Below, piece by piece: positions 10,852 through 19,619 of a stretch of 64,000 nucleotides of DNA; positions within the stretch are counted from its first letter, which is position 1, and each line of letters begins with the position of its first letter. The stretch covers positions 2,170,001-2,234,000 of the forward strand of contig JAPNXP010000004.1 of NCBI GenBank assembly GCA_028753945.1, in the 5' to 3' direction. The DNA comes from Hexactinellida sp. DTS-2022. Taxonomy: Eukaryota > Porifera > Hexactinellida. Below the pieces are notes generated by a model, which was not told the DNA's origin, did not search any database, and saw only the letters and a program-made list of their open reading frames with translations. Made by a program: the position numbers and the translations under genes.

Positions 10852-11658
10852 TTGGAGGACTTGGTGGTCTGCCAAGAGGACGCCACGAATCCCAGTGTAC
10901 AAGTTATTATTCTTGATAGGTTTGTTATTGTGAATATGCTACGTCCTGCTTCTGCAAAGACTTTCTCGAATTACGCAAAACAAGTTTTCCTGCCATACAT
11001 GGAGTCCCAGTTGCAATATGCAAGCCGAGTCGACATTGTTTGGGACGAATACAAACCCGACACCTTAAAGGCCGAAACACGAAGAAAGAGGGGGAATGGT
11101 GTTCGGAGACGTGTGGAGCCTTCAAGTTTAGTTCCTAGAAACTGGCAAGAGTTTCTGCGCATTGATGAAAATAAAGTTGAGCTTTTCTCTTCCCTCGCAA
11201 CTTCTATATCATCCATTGACAGCGATAAACAGATAATCAGCACACATCACATAGAGGTACTTTGTAATCTTCCAAAAGATATCTCAAGGCTAGCTCCATG
11301 CACACATGAAGATTCAGACACAAGGATCATTCTACATCTGGAAGATGTTGTGAAAGAAGGGAATACCAAAGTATCAATACGCACAGTTGAGACAGATGTG
11401 GTAGTATTGGCAGTGACATCAGCCCAGCGTCTCAAGAAAGCTGAAATATGGATCGATTTTGGTGCTGGAAAAAGCTTCCGTTACTTAGCAGCCCATGAGA
11501 TGGTTAGAGCTTTGGGGCCTGATCGGTGTATGGCTCTGCCAATGTTCCATGCGTTCACAGGCTGCGATACAGTGTCATGTTTTGCAGGTAGGGAAAAAAG
11601 ACAGCGTGGGACACATGGAAAGTCTAAGACGAGGTCACACCAGCATTATGTTCATTAA
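10852..11658 (+). pseudogene. Academ-like protein, FEN1/XPG (PIN-like) nuclease part
   Basis: A 268-codon open frame with the two halves of a FEN1/XPG-type nuclease pattern: VDIVWDEYKPDTLKAETRRK (around residues 60-80, like the VFDG...K..T..R segment) and, further on, CTHEDSDTRIILH, ETDVVVLAV, IDFGAGKSFRYLAAHEM and FHAFTGCDTVSCFAG, where ETDVV and GCDT occupy the places of the metal-binding DxD and GxDY motifs in FEN1. In the family this would cut branched or flapped DNA. The frame shifts directly after FAG, where GKKTAWDTWK follows in another frame. Comparison to FEN1 is by pattern only. Placing it in a transposon next to a Cys8-like end fits what is described for Academ elements. Confidence 0.65.
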
Positions 11659-12093
11659 TTGCTACCCAGAATCCATAGAGAGTGTGTATGTAGCCATTGG
11701 AGCGATTTATAGTATTAATTACGACCGCACCAGCAGCCTGCAATGTATCAATCAGGTCCGAAAGCAGCTCTCACACAGAAAGGCAGATCAATAGAAGGGC
11801 TTCCCCCGACAAAAGAAGCTCTCATACAGCACACAAAGCGTGCAGCTTATCAAGCCAGTTACTCTTGGGCCCAAGCAATGGTTGCAGACCCAAAGATTCC
11901 ATCTCCGAGTGAATGGGGTTGGAAAAGTAAGGTATCAGGAGGCTGGGAAATATGCTGGAAAACTCTTCCGGAAGCTACGAAGGTTTGTAGAGAACTGCTG
12001 CGGTGTGGTTGCAAGAAAGGTTGCAGAAAACAGTGTAACTGCCTAAAGGCAGCTCTCCAGTATATTGCACTTTGCCACTGCGGTGGACTGTGA
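11600..12093 (+). pseudogene. Academ-like protein, C-terminal Cys-rich part
   Basis: After the frameshift at about 11590 the family text continues with GKKTAWDTWK, LERFIVL, a jump to KGRSIEGLPPTKEALIQHTK (from 11791), YQASYSWAQAMVADP, SEWGW and LPEATKVCRELL, then the end block CGCKKGCRKQCNC, ALQYIALCHCGG. Seven cysteines are present, and the Y before IALC stands where the family usually has Cys, so the block was a Cys8-type zinc-binding end. The frame closes with TGA at 12091-12093, about 200 bp before the right inverted repeat. Confidence 0.65.
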
Positions 12094-12294
12094 CTGAGAA
12101 CTAAAAAAAGATTCAACAATATTGTGATTTTTTGTAATAGGAGTCATCAATACACTTGTCTGGCTTTCAATAATTTTATACGATTGGTTAAAATCCTATT
12201 AGTTGATTCGTGCATAGTGGACATAAAAAAGATAAAAGGAGTTACTCAATTAATAGCTAGTAGTAAAGGTGGAATTCTGTGAAATTTCAGGCCG

Positions 12295-12625
12295 TTGCTA
12301 GTGAATATTTTTTTAATCTCCAAATATGAAGTATATATAGACATAAAAATGCTGGAAATTAAGTGCTAAGCACGATTCTGAGAATAAAAGTTGAGAATAA
12401 AAGTTATTTTTAGAGCATGTGGAAAAGATAATCTTGATTTTTTAAAACGGCGATTTTTTTCGGGGTCAATTATTTTGACCCTCAAAATTTTTATGCATTA
12501 GAAAAATCCAAGATGCTCTTATATCCAAAAAAGTTTGGTATTATGTGCTCTTACTTTGTGCCAAGTTTCACGCTTTTATCATGAAAAGCACAATTTGACC
12601 AAAATGTGCTACTTAGCGGCTGCAC
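12295..12625. repeat. Right inverted repeat of the 9.6-kb element
   Basis: Matches, inverted, the left repeat made of 3051-3058, 3231-3404 and 7268-7395. Ends GCGGCTGCAC, then TA. Confidence 0.85.
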
Positions 12626-12627
12626 TA

Positions 12628-13122
12628 AAAGAAATTGGACCATGTTGAAGAAGTATCTTCACAAAACGCTCAATGCTTTTCACAACTAATTACTAATGAA
12701 ACCAATCGGTTACGCACTGTAGTTAGTAATCTTGAGAAATAGAATGATTTCGTCCACTCTTCTACTATCCTACCAGTCCATGATTATACCAACCGATCTA
12801 ATATTTACAGCATCTACAATTTATATTCAACCAATTGGAAAACCTTCTTGAAACCAAAAATCATCCGAGGTATATTCTAATCACTCTGGTAAAGTCACTA
12901 CAGTGGAAGCTAAATTCGCCAGCATGTTATCGATATCTTCAATCTTTTAAATATATTTCTTTACCGCATTATTCAAATCTTCAATACTATACGCCAATAT
13001 TGGTTTAGACGGTGAATTCAAGGGATTTCTTCAACAGACGACCTTAAATTCAATAATATGGAACAGTGTGATAATGCAGATGGATGAAGTCCATGTCAAA
13101 TCTGAGTATACAAGTAAACCTC
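12628..13122 (+). pseudogene. P-like transposase relic, downstream half
   Basis: Continuation of the relic seen at 2895-3050. In shifting frames it gives SPACYRYLQSF and ISLPHYSNLQ (compare SPICYHYLQSLDCLSLPHH at 63.5 kb), GFLQQTTL and finally QMDEVHVKSEYTSK, the block around the first catalytic Asp (compare QMDEIHVKSDLTYT at 63.6 kb). The relic stops abruptly at 13122, where a hairpin and opposite-strand P sequence begin. Confidence 0.7.
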
Positions 13123-13174
13123 CAAAATGCGACACTTGTGCCGGATATTCGGATGTTGTCGCATTTCGGAGGTT
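13123..13174. repeat. Perfect-stem hairpin at a rearrangement junction
   Basis: CCTCC(A)AAATGCGAC pairs with GTCGCATTT(C)GGAGG, about 15 bp stem and a 23-bp loop, exactly between plus-strand and minus-strand P sequence. Confidence 0.6.
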
Positions 13175-13199
13175 GCACCCACATGCATTATTTATAATG

Positions 13200-13834
13200 G
13201 AAAGTCAATCGGTAGAATGGTTTTGTGCCGTATCTCGTAGGCTGTCGTATTTAATAGGTGCCGCTTTTAGAGGTTTACCTGTATATGACGATGAGCGAGT
13301 TTTTCTACAGAGTTCTGTTCAATTCGATACAGTTGACGTATGTCTTCGAATAGGGCTTTGCTGCTGCGGGAGAATCGTCAAAGCGCTGGGATTGTACGAT
13401 TGTGTAAAGTACTATTGTAATCATGTTGATTCAAACAATTATTTCGAATGCTCTTTAATATATGTTCAAAATCGAAAAGTAGCACTATTGACCGCTCCGG
13501 ATTGAAAGGCTGAGGAACAGTAGTAGACACCAGTTGGTGAAAATAACTTGAAGAGAGAAACATTCATATAATTATCCGTACAAATAACCTCAACCATTAG
13601 ATTGGAATTCTCAATATTTCTAACGGATTTGATTATTGTATACAGTTTTTAGAACAATTTAGAACAAGGAAGTAGTGTAACAACGGTTGACCATTTCATG
13701 CATAAGGTTTAAAACATTATCGCGAAAACTATTTTCGCAGGATTGTCTGGTTGCATAGATGAACCGATTAAATTGCTACCTTTATAGATAATTTAACTCA
13801 TCGTACTGCTGCGCTAACTATTGATAAGTAGATT
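13200..13834 (-). pseudogene. P-like transposase relic on opposite strand
   Basis: Reading the minus strand from about 13810: YKGSNLIGSS, then ICTDNYMNVSLFKLFSP, then LLFDFEHILKSIRNNCLNQ (about 13480-13424), then FEDIRQLYRIEQNS. These are the blocks that follow QMDEVH in P-like transposases, in the right order, with frameshifts. So the part missing downstream of 13122 on the plus strand is found here inverted. Either an inversion of one relic or two copies tail to tail; remnants of an own QxDE block upstream of YKG favour two copies. Confidence 0.65.
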
Positions 13835-14003
13835 CTGGGCTGCATTTAGGGGGGGGGGGCGGGGAGGGCTTTCGCCCCCCCTGGGTTTCCTTTTGCCCCC
13901 CCTGGGCTGCATTTTCCCCCTTAGTTGGATGGGCTTCGCCCCCCTTATTTCCTTAACCAACCCCATTTGCCCCCCCTGACCTAAAAACCTGTATGCAACC
14001 CTG
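13835..14003. mobile_element. GC-rich MITE with G-runs
   Basis: Ends CTGGGCTGCATTTAGG and CCTGTATGCAACCCTG are inverted repeats. The 5-bp AGATT stands on both sides (13830-13834 and 14005-14009, one base off the end). Contains long G and C runs and internal GCCCCCC repeats. Superfamily uncertain, hAT-like ends. Confidence 0.55.
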
Positions 14004-14089
14004 AGATTGTATATTATTCACCAAAACTGCTCAATAAACCAATAGCCTCTTCTGCATCCTGAGGTACATTCGGCGTAACAATCTTCGTC

Positions 14090-14332
14090 TTTTGTACATG
14101 AAACTCTCCACGTTTACAAAGCTTATCTGTCCACCAAACCTTGAGGAATTCGCTTCATCGTCAAAACTTCTCGAAGTGTCCCCTGAGAAGTTTCTGCTTT
14201 CCGCTTAAGAGTTGTTTTTAATTTCAAGACTTCAACTTTTTCATGAGTTATTTGGACGTTATGTGCGTTTGTAACATTAAATTGATCAGTTAATAAGTTT
14301 AAAGAAGCACGAGCGGGGCATCCTCTCCTTAA
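14090..14332 (-). pseudogene. Fragment resembling FLYWCH/MULE-associated protein
   Basis: Minus-strand reading gives NAHNVQITHEKVEVLKLK, LKRKAETSQGTLREV and RIPQGLVD. A His-containing segment followed by a KRKAE..T.REV stretch is what I recall after FLYWCH zinc fingers in MULE-type transposon proteins. Short, flanked by stops, no catalytic part nearby. Weak call. Confidence 0.3.
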
Positions 14333-14562
14333 CTATATACAATTCAAGAAAAGATTTTGCAGTTTGTCTTTCTCTGTTAGTAGATAGATATGATTCGCAG
14401 GCATATACATTATAATTTTTTCTACTTCCTTCTATTATTTCTTAGAGTGGCATTATGTAAATATTAAAAAGAACTGGATATAAGCAAAATGAAAAACTGG
14501 TTTGGAAAATTAACACCAAAAAAATGAATAACCTAGTATATCTACAAATGATTTAGAAGAAA

Positions 14563-14850
14563 ATGGGACGATCTTATTCCGATCGATCTTATTCCAATCG
14601 TGGCAATGGGTCGATCTTATTCCGGGCGAACTTATTCCAATCGTGGCAATGGGTCGATCTTATTCCGGGCGAACTTATTCCAGTTGTGGCAATGGGTCGA
14701 TCTTATTCCAGTCGTGAAAATGGATCGATCTTATTCCAGTCGTGAAAATGGATCAATCTTATTCCAGTCGTGAAAGTGGATCGATCTTATTCCAGTCGGG
14801 GCAATGGGTCGATCTTATTCTGGTCGATCTTATTCCAGGCGATCCAATTC
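14563..14850 (+). repeat. Minisatellite, ~30-bp unit
   Basis: About nine units of GATCTTATTCC(A/G)GTCG followed by TGGCAATGGGTC or variants. Some units carry an extra GGGCGAACTTATTCC, giving 48-bp higher units. The open frame across it is only the repeat translated. Confidence 0.85.
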
Positions 14851-16071
14851 AGGTTCCCCAGATTTAACAAGTTAAATCAATATATTTGAAACAAGTTAAA
14901 TCAATATAATTATAACAAGTTGAAAATATAGAATTAGTTTTAATAGTCTACTGAATCTTAGTGTGAGGAAATACATGAGATTGGCACCCCAATTGCGGCA
15001 CAAACGAAACCCAATTTGAATATTCGTGCACTGTGTAAATGTGTAGAATTTAATTCCCTATCGAATGCATATAAATTGAAAATTCGTGACAGTAAATGAG
15101 TTGAATACACAATAATATTATCTATCATAAATTTTTTATGTTTGCCAAGTTATAATTATATACCTACTATATGACGAAAACATATTTATTCTCAAATAGA
15201 TTTACAAAATGGTAAAGATATGGAGTTAAGTCTGGTTAGAACTAGACTTTAGGTCCCAACTAAGCAAAAACTAATTGTTTCATTCAAAACTTAGTTTTAC
15301 TTAGTTTCGCTACGTAAATATCAATTTTGTTTTAAGCGGAGTCGTCTGTAAATGTAGTAGTATTCAGTGTCAATGGCGTCGTAACTCATTTAAATCAGGG
15401 TGGGTAGACTTATTTCGGCAGTACAATATACCTAACTAAATTATCTTGCCTATCAAACATAAGTTCACTAATATAATAGTATGTACAGTCGAAATCGGGT
15501 TTTTTTGCCCACCAAAATGCACGACAAAAGGAGGCAAAAAAACCCAATAAGCAAAAAACCCCGATTTCGACTAGTATTTACTCCTTTATATTAATACTAC
15601 AATAATTAAATTTTAGTGATTGTGTGAGTGAGTGGCGATGTACAGAATATATTAAAGTGATACGGGAATAGAACCTGCACTTATAATAAAGAAAGAGACT
15701 AACTACAAAATGTTACAATAGGTAAACAAGTGTACTAATTATTGAATTTCGCAAAAAGATTTCCCAAATAAAATTTATTGCAGTTGTTCACAAAATAAGC
15801 ATTGAAATGTATGATATTTAAAATTAACCTAGAGATTAGGTTCAAGTTTACAGGTGAACAAGTAGGCTCAATTCAAATATTTTAGTTGTGTCTTTCTAAT
15901 ATGAATAATTGATCCAATTGTTACTAAATTAAACAATCGAGAGCCAATAAGAAATGTGCAGCTCTATGCCTATTAGACCAGTTCCGAACTGTACGAATAG
16001 TTACTCAGTAATATAAGCGACTATTATCTGGGTAGAAACGGATTTGATCATACCAATCACTCGCTGACGAA
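14851..16071. other. Gene-less A+T-rich stretch with one hairpin
   Basis: No coding signal. At 15487-15572 GTCGAAATCGGG...CCCGATTTCGAC forms inverted ends of a tiny foldback or MITE core; CCCCCGATTTCGACTGTA near 56220 is a related end. Confidence 0.5.
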
Positions 16072-16084
16072 TACCGTATATACT

Positions 16085-16238
16085 CAGGCCTCTTCAATTA
16101 GCGGGCCACGGGCCAAAAGTGGCCCGCCGCGTATATTTGGCAATGTTATTTAATGTAGAAGATCAATAAATAGTGGCCCGGGGGCCTTGCCTGATTTTCC
16201 AAAAGTGGCCAGGGGATAAAACTAATTGAAGAGCCCTG
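16085..16238. mobile_element. hAT-like MITE nested in TA-MITE
   Basis: Ends CAGGCCTCTTCAATTAG and CTAATTGAAGAGCCCTG are inverted repeats. Interior has GGGCCAC/GTGGCCC repeats. A clean target duplication is not visible. Confidence 0.65.
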
Positions 16239-16424
16239 CTCTAATAGTATCCCCTATTCGAATAATCGCCTACCTCCAATAATAGCCCCCCCAAATTAGC
16301 AAATAAAAATTTACTACCGGTACACACAATAAATTTCTTTATCTAATATTAGTCGCAATATGATTATCAACCGACTATGTATACTATTAAAACACAAACC
16401 TGGGTGTGTGTATATGTGTATATA

Positions 16425-16992
16425 CACAAACCGGCCAAAAGTATTTGAACAGCAATAATTTGTATGCATACATTTGAGGTTATACCAGCAAAATAACATT
16501 TGTAGATGCTACAAAATGGCTATTAACATGAAACGATATGTGAAGTATAATAAAACAGCAAAACTTTCGAATTTACATTTTTATGGAGGCGTTAAACTCA
16601 TTAAATATATAATTAGCTAATTAAATAATTTATTATTGATCATTAAGCTGCAATGTTAATATATTAATTCTGATAGCAGATTTGAATTCCACATGGTTAA
16701 ATTACTCTAAGTGCATAATTTCAAATCATTCCGAATATTTTCTAATGTGATAAAGCCACATTTCCATTTGAGCCACTTATGTGGATATAGAAAATATCCA
16801 CGAAGTGGCACACCTGTGCCACTTCGTGGATATTTTCTAAATTTAATTGAAATCGCAATATTTTGTAATGTATATCTATAATAAGATATTTATAGTCATT
16901 TTAGAATAGTTTAGATAGCAGTTAATAAGTTACCAAACGAGTATTGTGGTTGCATAAAATCCCTATGTTCAATTACTTTTGGCTGATTAGTG
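16425..16992. mobile_element. TA-target MITE (CACTAACCGG family), copy 1
   Basis: Ends CACAAACCGGCCAAAAGTA and TACTTTTGGCTGATTAGTG, flanked by TA. 568 bp. Aligns along its length with 34766-35331. It lies in the TA-rich 5-prime part of Helitron A. Confidence 0.82.
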
Positions 16993-17296
16993 TATATGTG
17001 AATATATTTGTTTGTATGTTACGAGTTGATTGAAGAAAGTGGACGGTGTCCAAATGTGATTTTTGGCATATAGTGGTAACTTTTGGCAACCGCCAACAAG
17101 TTGAGGTTTGCACTCAAAATTTCTAACACCTCGACAAGTTATGACGTCATTGTCACATTTCGAGAACCTTGAAAATTCACTTAATCGCACATAATTCGCG
17201 CCCTCTAAGAGATAAAAATCTGAAAGTTTAATGGAACATGGACATTAATGATGCGGACACGTTGGTCACACCAGATTACCACTATGCTTACTCATT

Positions 17297-17301
17297 ATCG
17301 C

Positions 17302-17332
<31 letters not shown>
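17297..17332 (+). repeat. (TAA)n microsatellite
   Basis: About 12 uninterrupted ATA/TAA units inside Helitron A. Confidence 0.95.
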
Positions 17333-17950
17333 AGCATTTGTTTGCGCATTATACAAATGTCTCAATGCGCTTACAATTTTGTACATTAAAATAAAATAAA
17401 TAAAAAGTTCAGAATATATTCAGTAATAAGATTAAGTTCAGGGGTGTAAAGTACATTAACTAATTGGACTAAGAGTGACGTAATCATTAAAATTTCACAT
17501 TGTTAAATTTGACTATTTAGGCCTATTTACGCTTTATAATCAATATTAGGAGTATATAAACCACACACCAACCGCTTCGCGGTTGGTGTGTGGTTGTCTT
17601 CTGCCGCGAAGCTACCTAGCAAGCGAAGCGCGCTAGTACTAAATAAATTGAATCAACATGTGATATTCTCGAAAAGTCACAAAAATTATTGGTCAGAAAA
17701 TGGCCTAAAAAACAATAATCGCCTATGCTACTATTCGAATAAATACGGTAGTAGGTGTAGATTTCAAGATGTTCATGTCATGAAAAATAGGGTACACGTA
17801 TATAATAAAATATTCTAAAAATTCGAAATATTCATAATCCTAAAGGAAACGGATTTTGGAAATAATATCTATACAAGTTGCTAGCCAACACCACAAAACT
17901 GAATATAATCGTTGAATGAGTATGAAAAAATCAAGAATTTAATGGAAATA

Positions 17951-18121
17951 CAGTGGAGTCAGTTTAATAGCAACCAGTGTGCCCAATAAATCTGGTTGCT
18001 AATAGGCGAAGTTGCTAATAGGCAAATTAAATTAACAGTATAATCACGCTTGGGCCCGAAAAGTGCTTGCTAATATAGCAATATTGCTATTAGGGAAGTT
18101 GCTGATAAGCAAACTCCACTG
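17951..18121. mobile_element. TA-target MITE (ACAGTGGAGT family), copy 1
   Basis: Ends CAGTGGAGT and ACTCCACTG with TA on both sides; interior carries repeated GCTAATAGG(C/G) motifs. A second, more diverged copy is at 30152-30328. Confidence 0.78.
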
Positions 18122-18453
18122 TATGTATAATTTAATGGGCATAATTTAATGGATTCCACCTAAATGTTCACTGCGTTGTGAACGGGCCCCTTATAGTTCC
18201 TACAGACTACCATCAGCAGAAGTTTGAATGTTAGTACATCGGGACACATGACACAAATACTCTCGCCTTCTAAGGGATGTGCATCATACAGGCGCCCAAT
18301 CATGGTACCATTTGATTTAACTTAACCTTCCACTCATGTTTACGATATAAATCTTAAACAAACTAATCAAGAAGATCGATTGATTGTATGCAGAACAACA
18401 CTTATGGTATATTGGCATGCTGTGCAAATTTCCTTTACATGATGGAAATTACA
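18122..18453. other. No recognisable feature
   Basis: Moderate base composition, short broken open frames only on the minus strand. Possibly a continuation of the relic at 18454-18765. Confidence 0.3.
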
Positions 18454-18765
18454 TTAACTATCCAAATAGCAATTCAAATTAGTAAATGTAATCTTCACAA
18501 CTCCTGAACGCGAGCACACACTCTGATAGATCCCTCCTCTGCCAAAACTTGGATTGGCATTTGTGTCATTGTACCAATAGAATGTACGCCCCAAATGAGG
18601 CCCATTAGGACTTTCTAAAAGACATTAAATGGCACCATCTATTATTAAAAAGACGCAGTTAATGTTCTTAATTGCAAACGCGTCCAAAAGAATCCTCCGA
18701 TGATTATATAAATTATTATCATTTAAGCTCCTACGAACATCAGACAACTATGCATCAATCTGATG
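18454..18765 (-). pseudogene. Unrecognised protein-coding relic
   Basis: Minus-strand frame with protein-like text: LSDVRRSLNDNNLYNHRR, LLDAFAIKNINCVFLIIDGA, one stop, then SPNGPHLGRTFYWYND, NPSFGRGGIYQSVCSR and VVKITF, closing at TAA 18454-18456. The even mix of residues and Gly/Pro/Trp positions argue for real former coding sequence. I cannot name the family. It could be a host exon or transposon protein. The Helitron at 18877 lies just upstream of it. Confidence 0.35.
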
Positions 18766-18876
18766 AGTTCAAGTTTCGCAGTGAGCCGCACAGTTGGCAA
18801 ATAAGTAGAAATAGAACAAGTTTAGATATACTCAGTTAGATGTCCATAATATACCAAAACTGAAATTTATATAGTA

Positions 18877-19101
18877 CTAGCCGAAAAACCGCCCTCTGGG
18901 CGGCATTTTTCTGCTAGTTTTACTACGCTTTTCTACGCTTTGTCTTTGGTGGTCAGTTTCATTTTCACGTTTTAATCGCTTTCTCGCTGTATTGGGCGTT
19001 TGTTTACAATCATTACCAACACGCGAACGTTTTTTAAGTGGCATACGTATAGTTGATAACAGGTTTGGATTTTGTATGTAAATTATGACTGAAGTTGGCA
19101 A
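18877..19101 (-). pseudogene. Basic open frame in Helitron, possibly N-terminus of Rep/helicase
   Basis: 74 codons ending at the Helitron terminus; the middle is highly basic and repetitive (MPLKKRSRV, TARKRLKRENE, SVEKRSKTSRK). Helitron Rep/helicase proteins often begin with such Arg/Lys-rich repeats, so this may be the leftover start of that gene. It could not act without the HUH and helicase domains, which are absent. Confidence 0.35.
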
Positions 19102-19574
19102 AATATGTCAAGCCGATCTATATAGTATAACAATAGGTATGACTATTAAATTGTCCAACAACACAAATGTAAGGTTGAATTTATTGGTCTATATATATAT
19201 TCAATTGTTGTTTATATTATCATATGGGAAATCATATAGGAATACAATGTTCAGCTATACAAACGGAACACAAATAACTGATTGGATGAATTTATTTACT
19301 CTCGCCCAATTAAAATACAGTCTCAGTTAAGCATTCCATACTGCACACTTAACAATTGATAGAGACATAAAAATCCTTTTATACTAATTGAATGCTAGAT
19401 GCTAATCCATACTGGGACAACCCTCGAATTTAATTGGTTAAAGGTTTTGTCACCTTGGGGATGGGAGATGTGAATATTTTTCTTAAAAATTCCTTATCTG
19501 GAGTGGTGAGGTAATTCCCAGATAATATGCAAAATTTTGTAGAGATCGGTTCAGGCATCTCAGAGGAGATGTGA

Positions 19575-19597
19575 GGACAGACAGACAGACAGACAGA
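19575..19597 (+). repeat. (GACA)n microsatellite
   Basis: GACAGACAGACAGACAGACA near the Helitron 5-prime end. Confidence 0.9.
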
Positions 19598-19619
19598 AAT
19601 TGTCTTTTATATATATAGA

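Larger units (their letters stand above)
3051..12625 (+). mobile_element. Large DNA transposon with FEN1/XPG-like protein (Academ-like), inserted in a P relic
   Basis: Bounded by inverted repeats starting GTGCAGCCGCTTAGT at the left and ending ACTTAGCGGCTGCAC at the right, with TA on both sides (3049-3050 and 12626-12627). The right repeat is 331 bp (12295-12625). The left one is the same sequence broken by two later insertions (a MITE at 3059-3222 and a P-like element at 3405-7259) and resumes at 7260-7395. Without these insertions the element would be about 5.5 kb. It carries one long gene (7490-12093). The P relic reads on both sides of it, which fixes the insertion. Superfamily assignment to Academ rests on the FEN1/XPG-like and Cys-rich parts and is inference. 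Confidence 0.8.
16378..17636 (+). mobile_element. Non-autonomous Helitron, copy A, with nested MITE
   Basis: 5-prime end TGTATACTATTAAAAC (TC expected; one base differs), 3-prime end GCGCGCTAG followed by host T: the A/T insertion with CTRR end typical of Helitrons. Near the 3-prime end a strong hairpin CCACACACCAACCGC-TTC-GCGGTTGGTGTGTGG. No target duplication: removing it joins GACTA to TACTAAATAAATTG, which lines up base for base with the same site in the intact MITE at 4500-4759 (inverted). Related copies: about 31888-32365, 38371-38840, 57243-57570 and 57948-58450. Confidence 0.82.
16074..17748. mobile_element. TA-target MITE (same family as 4500-4759) enlarged by nested insertions
   Basis: Left end CCGTATATACTC and right end TATTCGAATAAATACGG, with TA at 16072-16073 and 17749-17750. 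The parts 16239-16377 and 17637-17748 align, inverted, with 4500-4759. Between them sit a hAT-like MITE (16085-16238) and a Helitron (16378-17636), the latter containing another MITE (16425-16992). Confidence 0.8.
18877..19619 (-). mobile_element. Non-autonomous Helitron, 743 bp, textbook ends
   Basis: Read on the minus strand it starts TCTATATATATAAAAGAC directly after host A and ends with the hairpin GCCGCCC-AGA-GGGCGG(T), a short T-rich spacer TTTTCGG and CTAG directly before host T. This is the canonical Helitron structure (5-prime TC, 3-prime hairpin plus CTRR, insertion between A and T). A GACA-repeat (TGTC on the minus strand) follows the 5-prime end. The 3-prime part holds a short basic open frame (18877-19101). 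Confidence 0.92.

Noticed and set aside
14563..14745. Open frame MGRSYSDRSYSNRGNG as a repetitive protein gene
   Set aside because: It is simply the minisatellite translated; units of 30 and 48 bp keep frame by chance of length.
16085..16238. 8-bp target duplication for this MITE
   Set aside because: Flanks TATATACT and CTCTAATA do not match in any register; only the inverted ends are supported.
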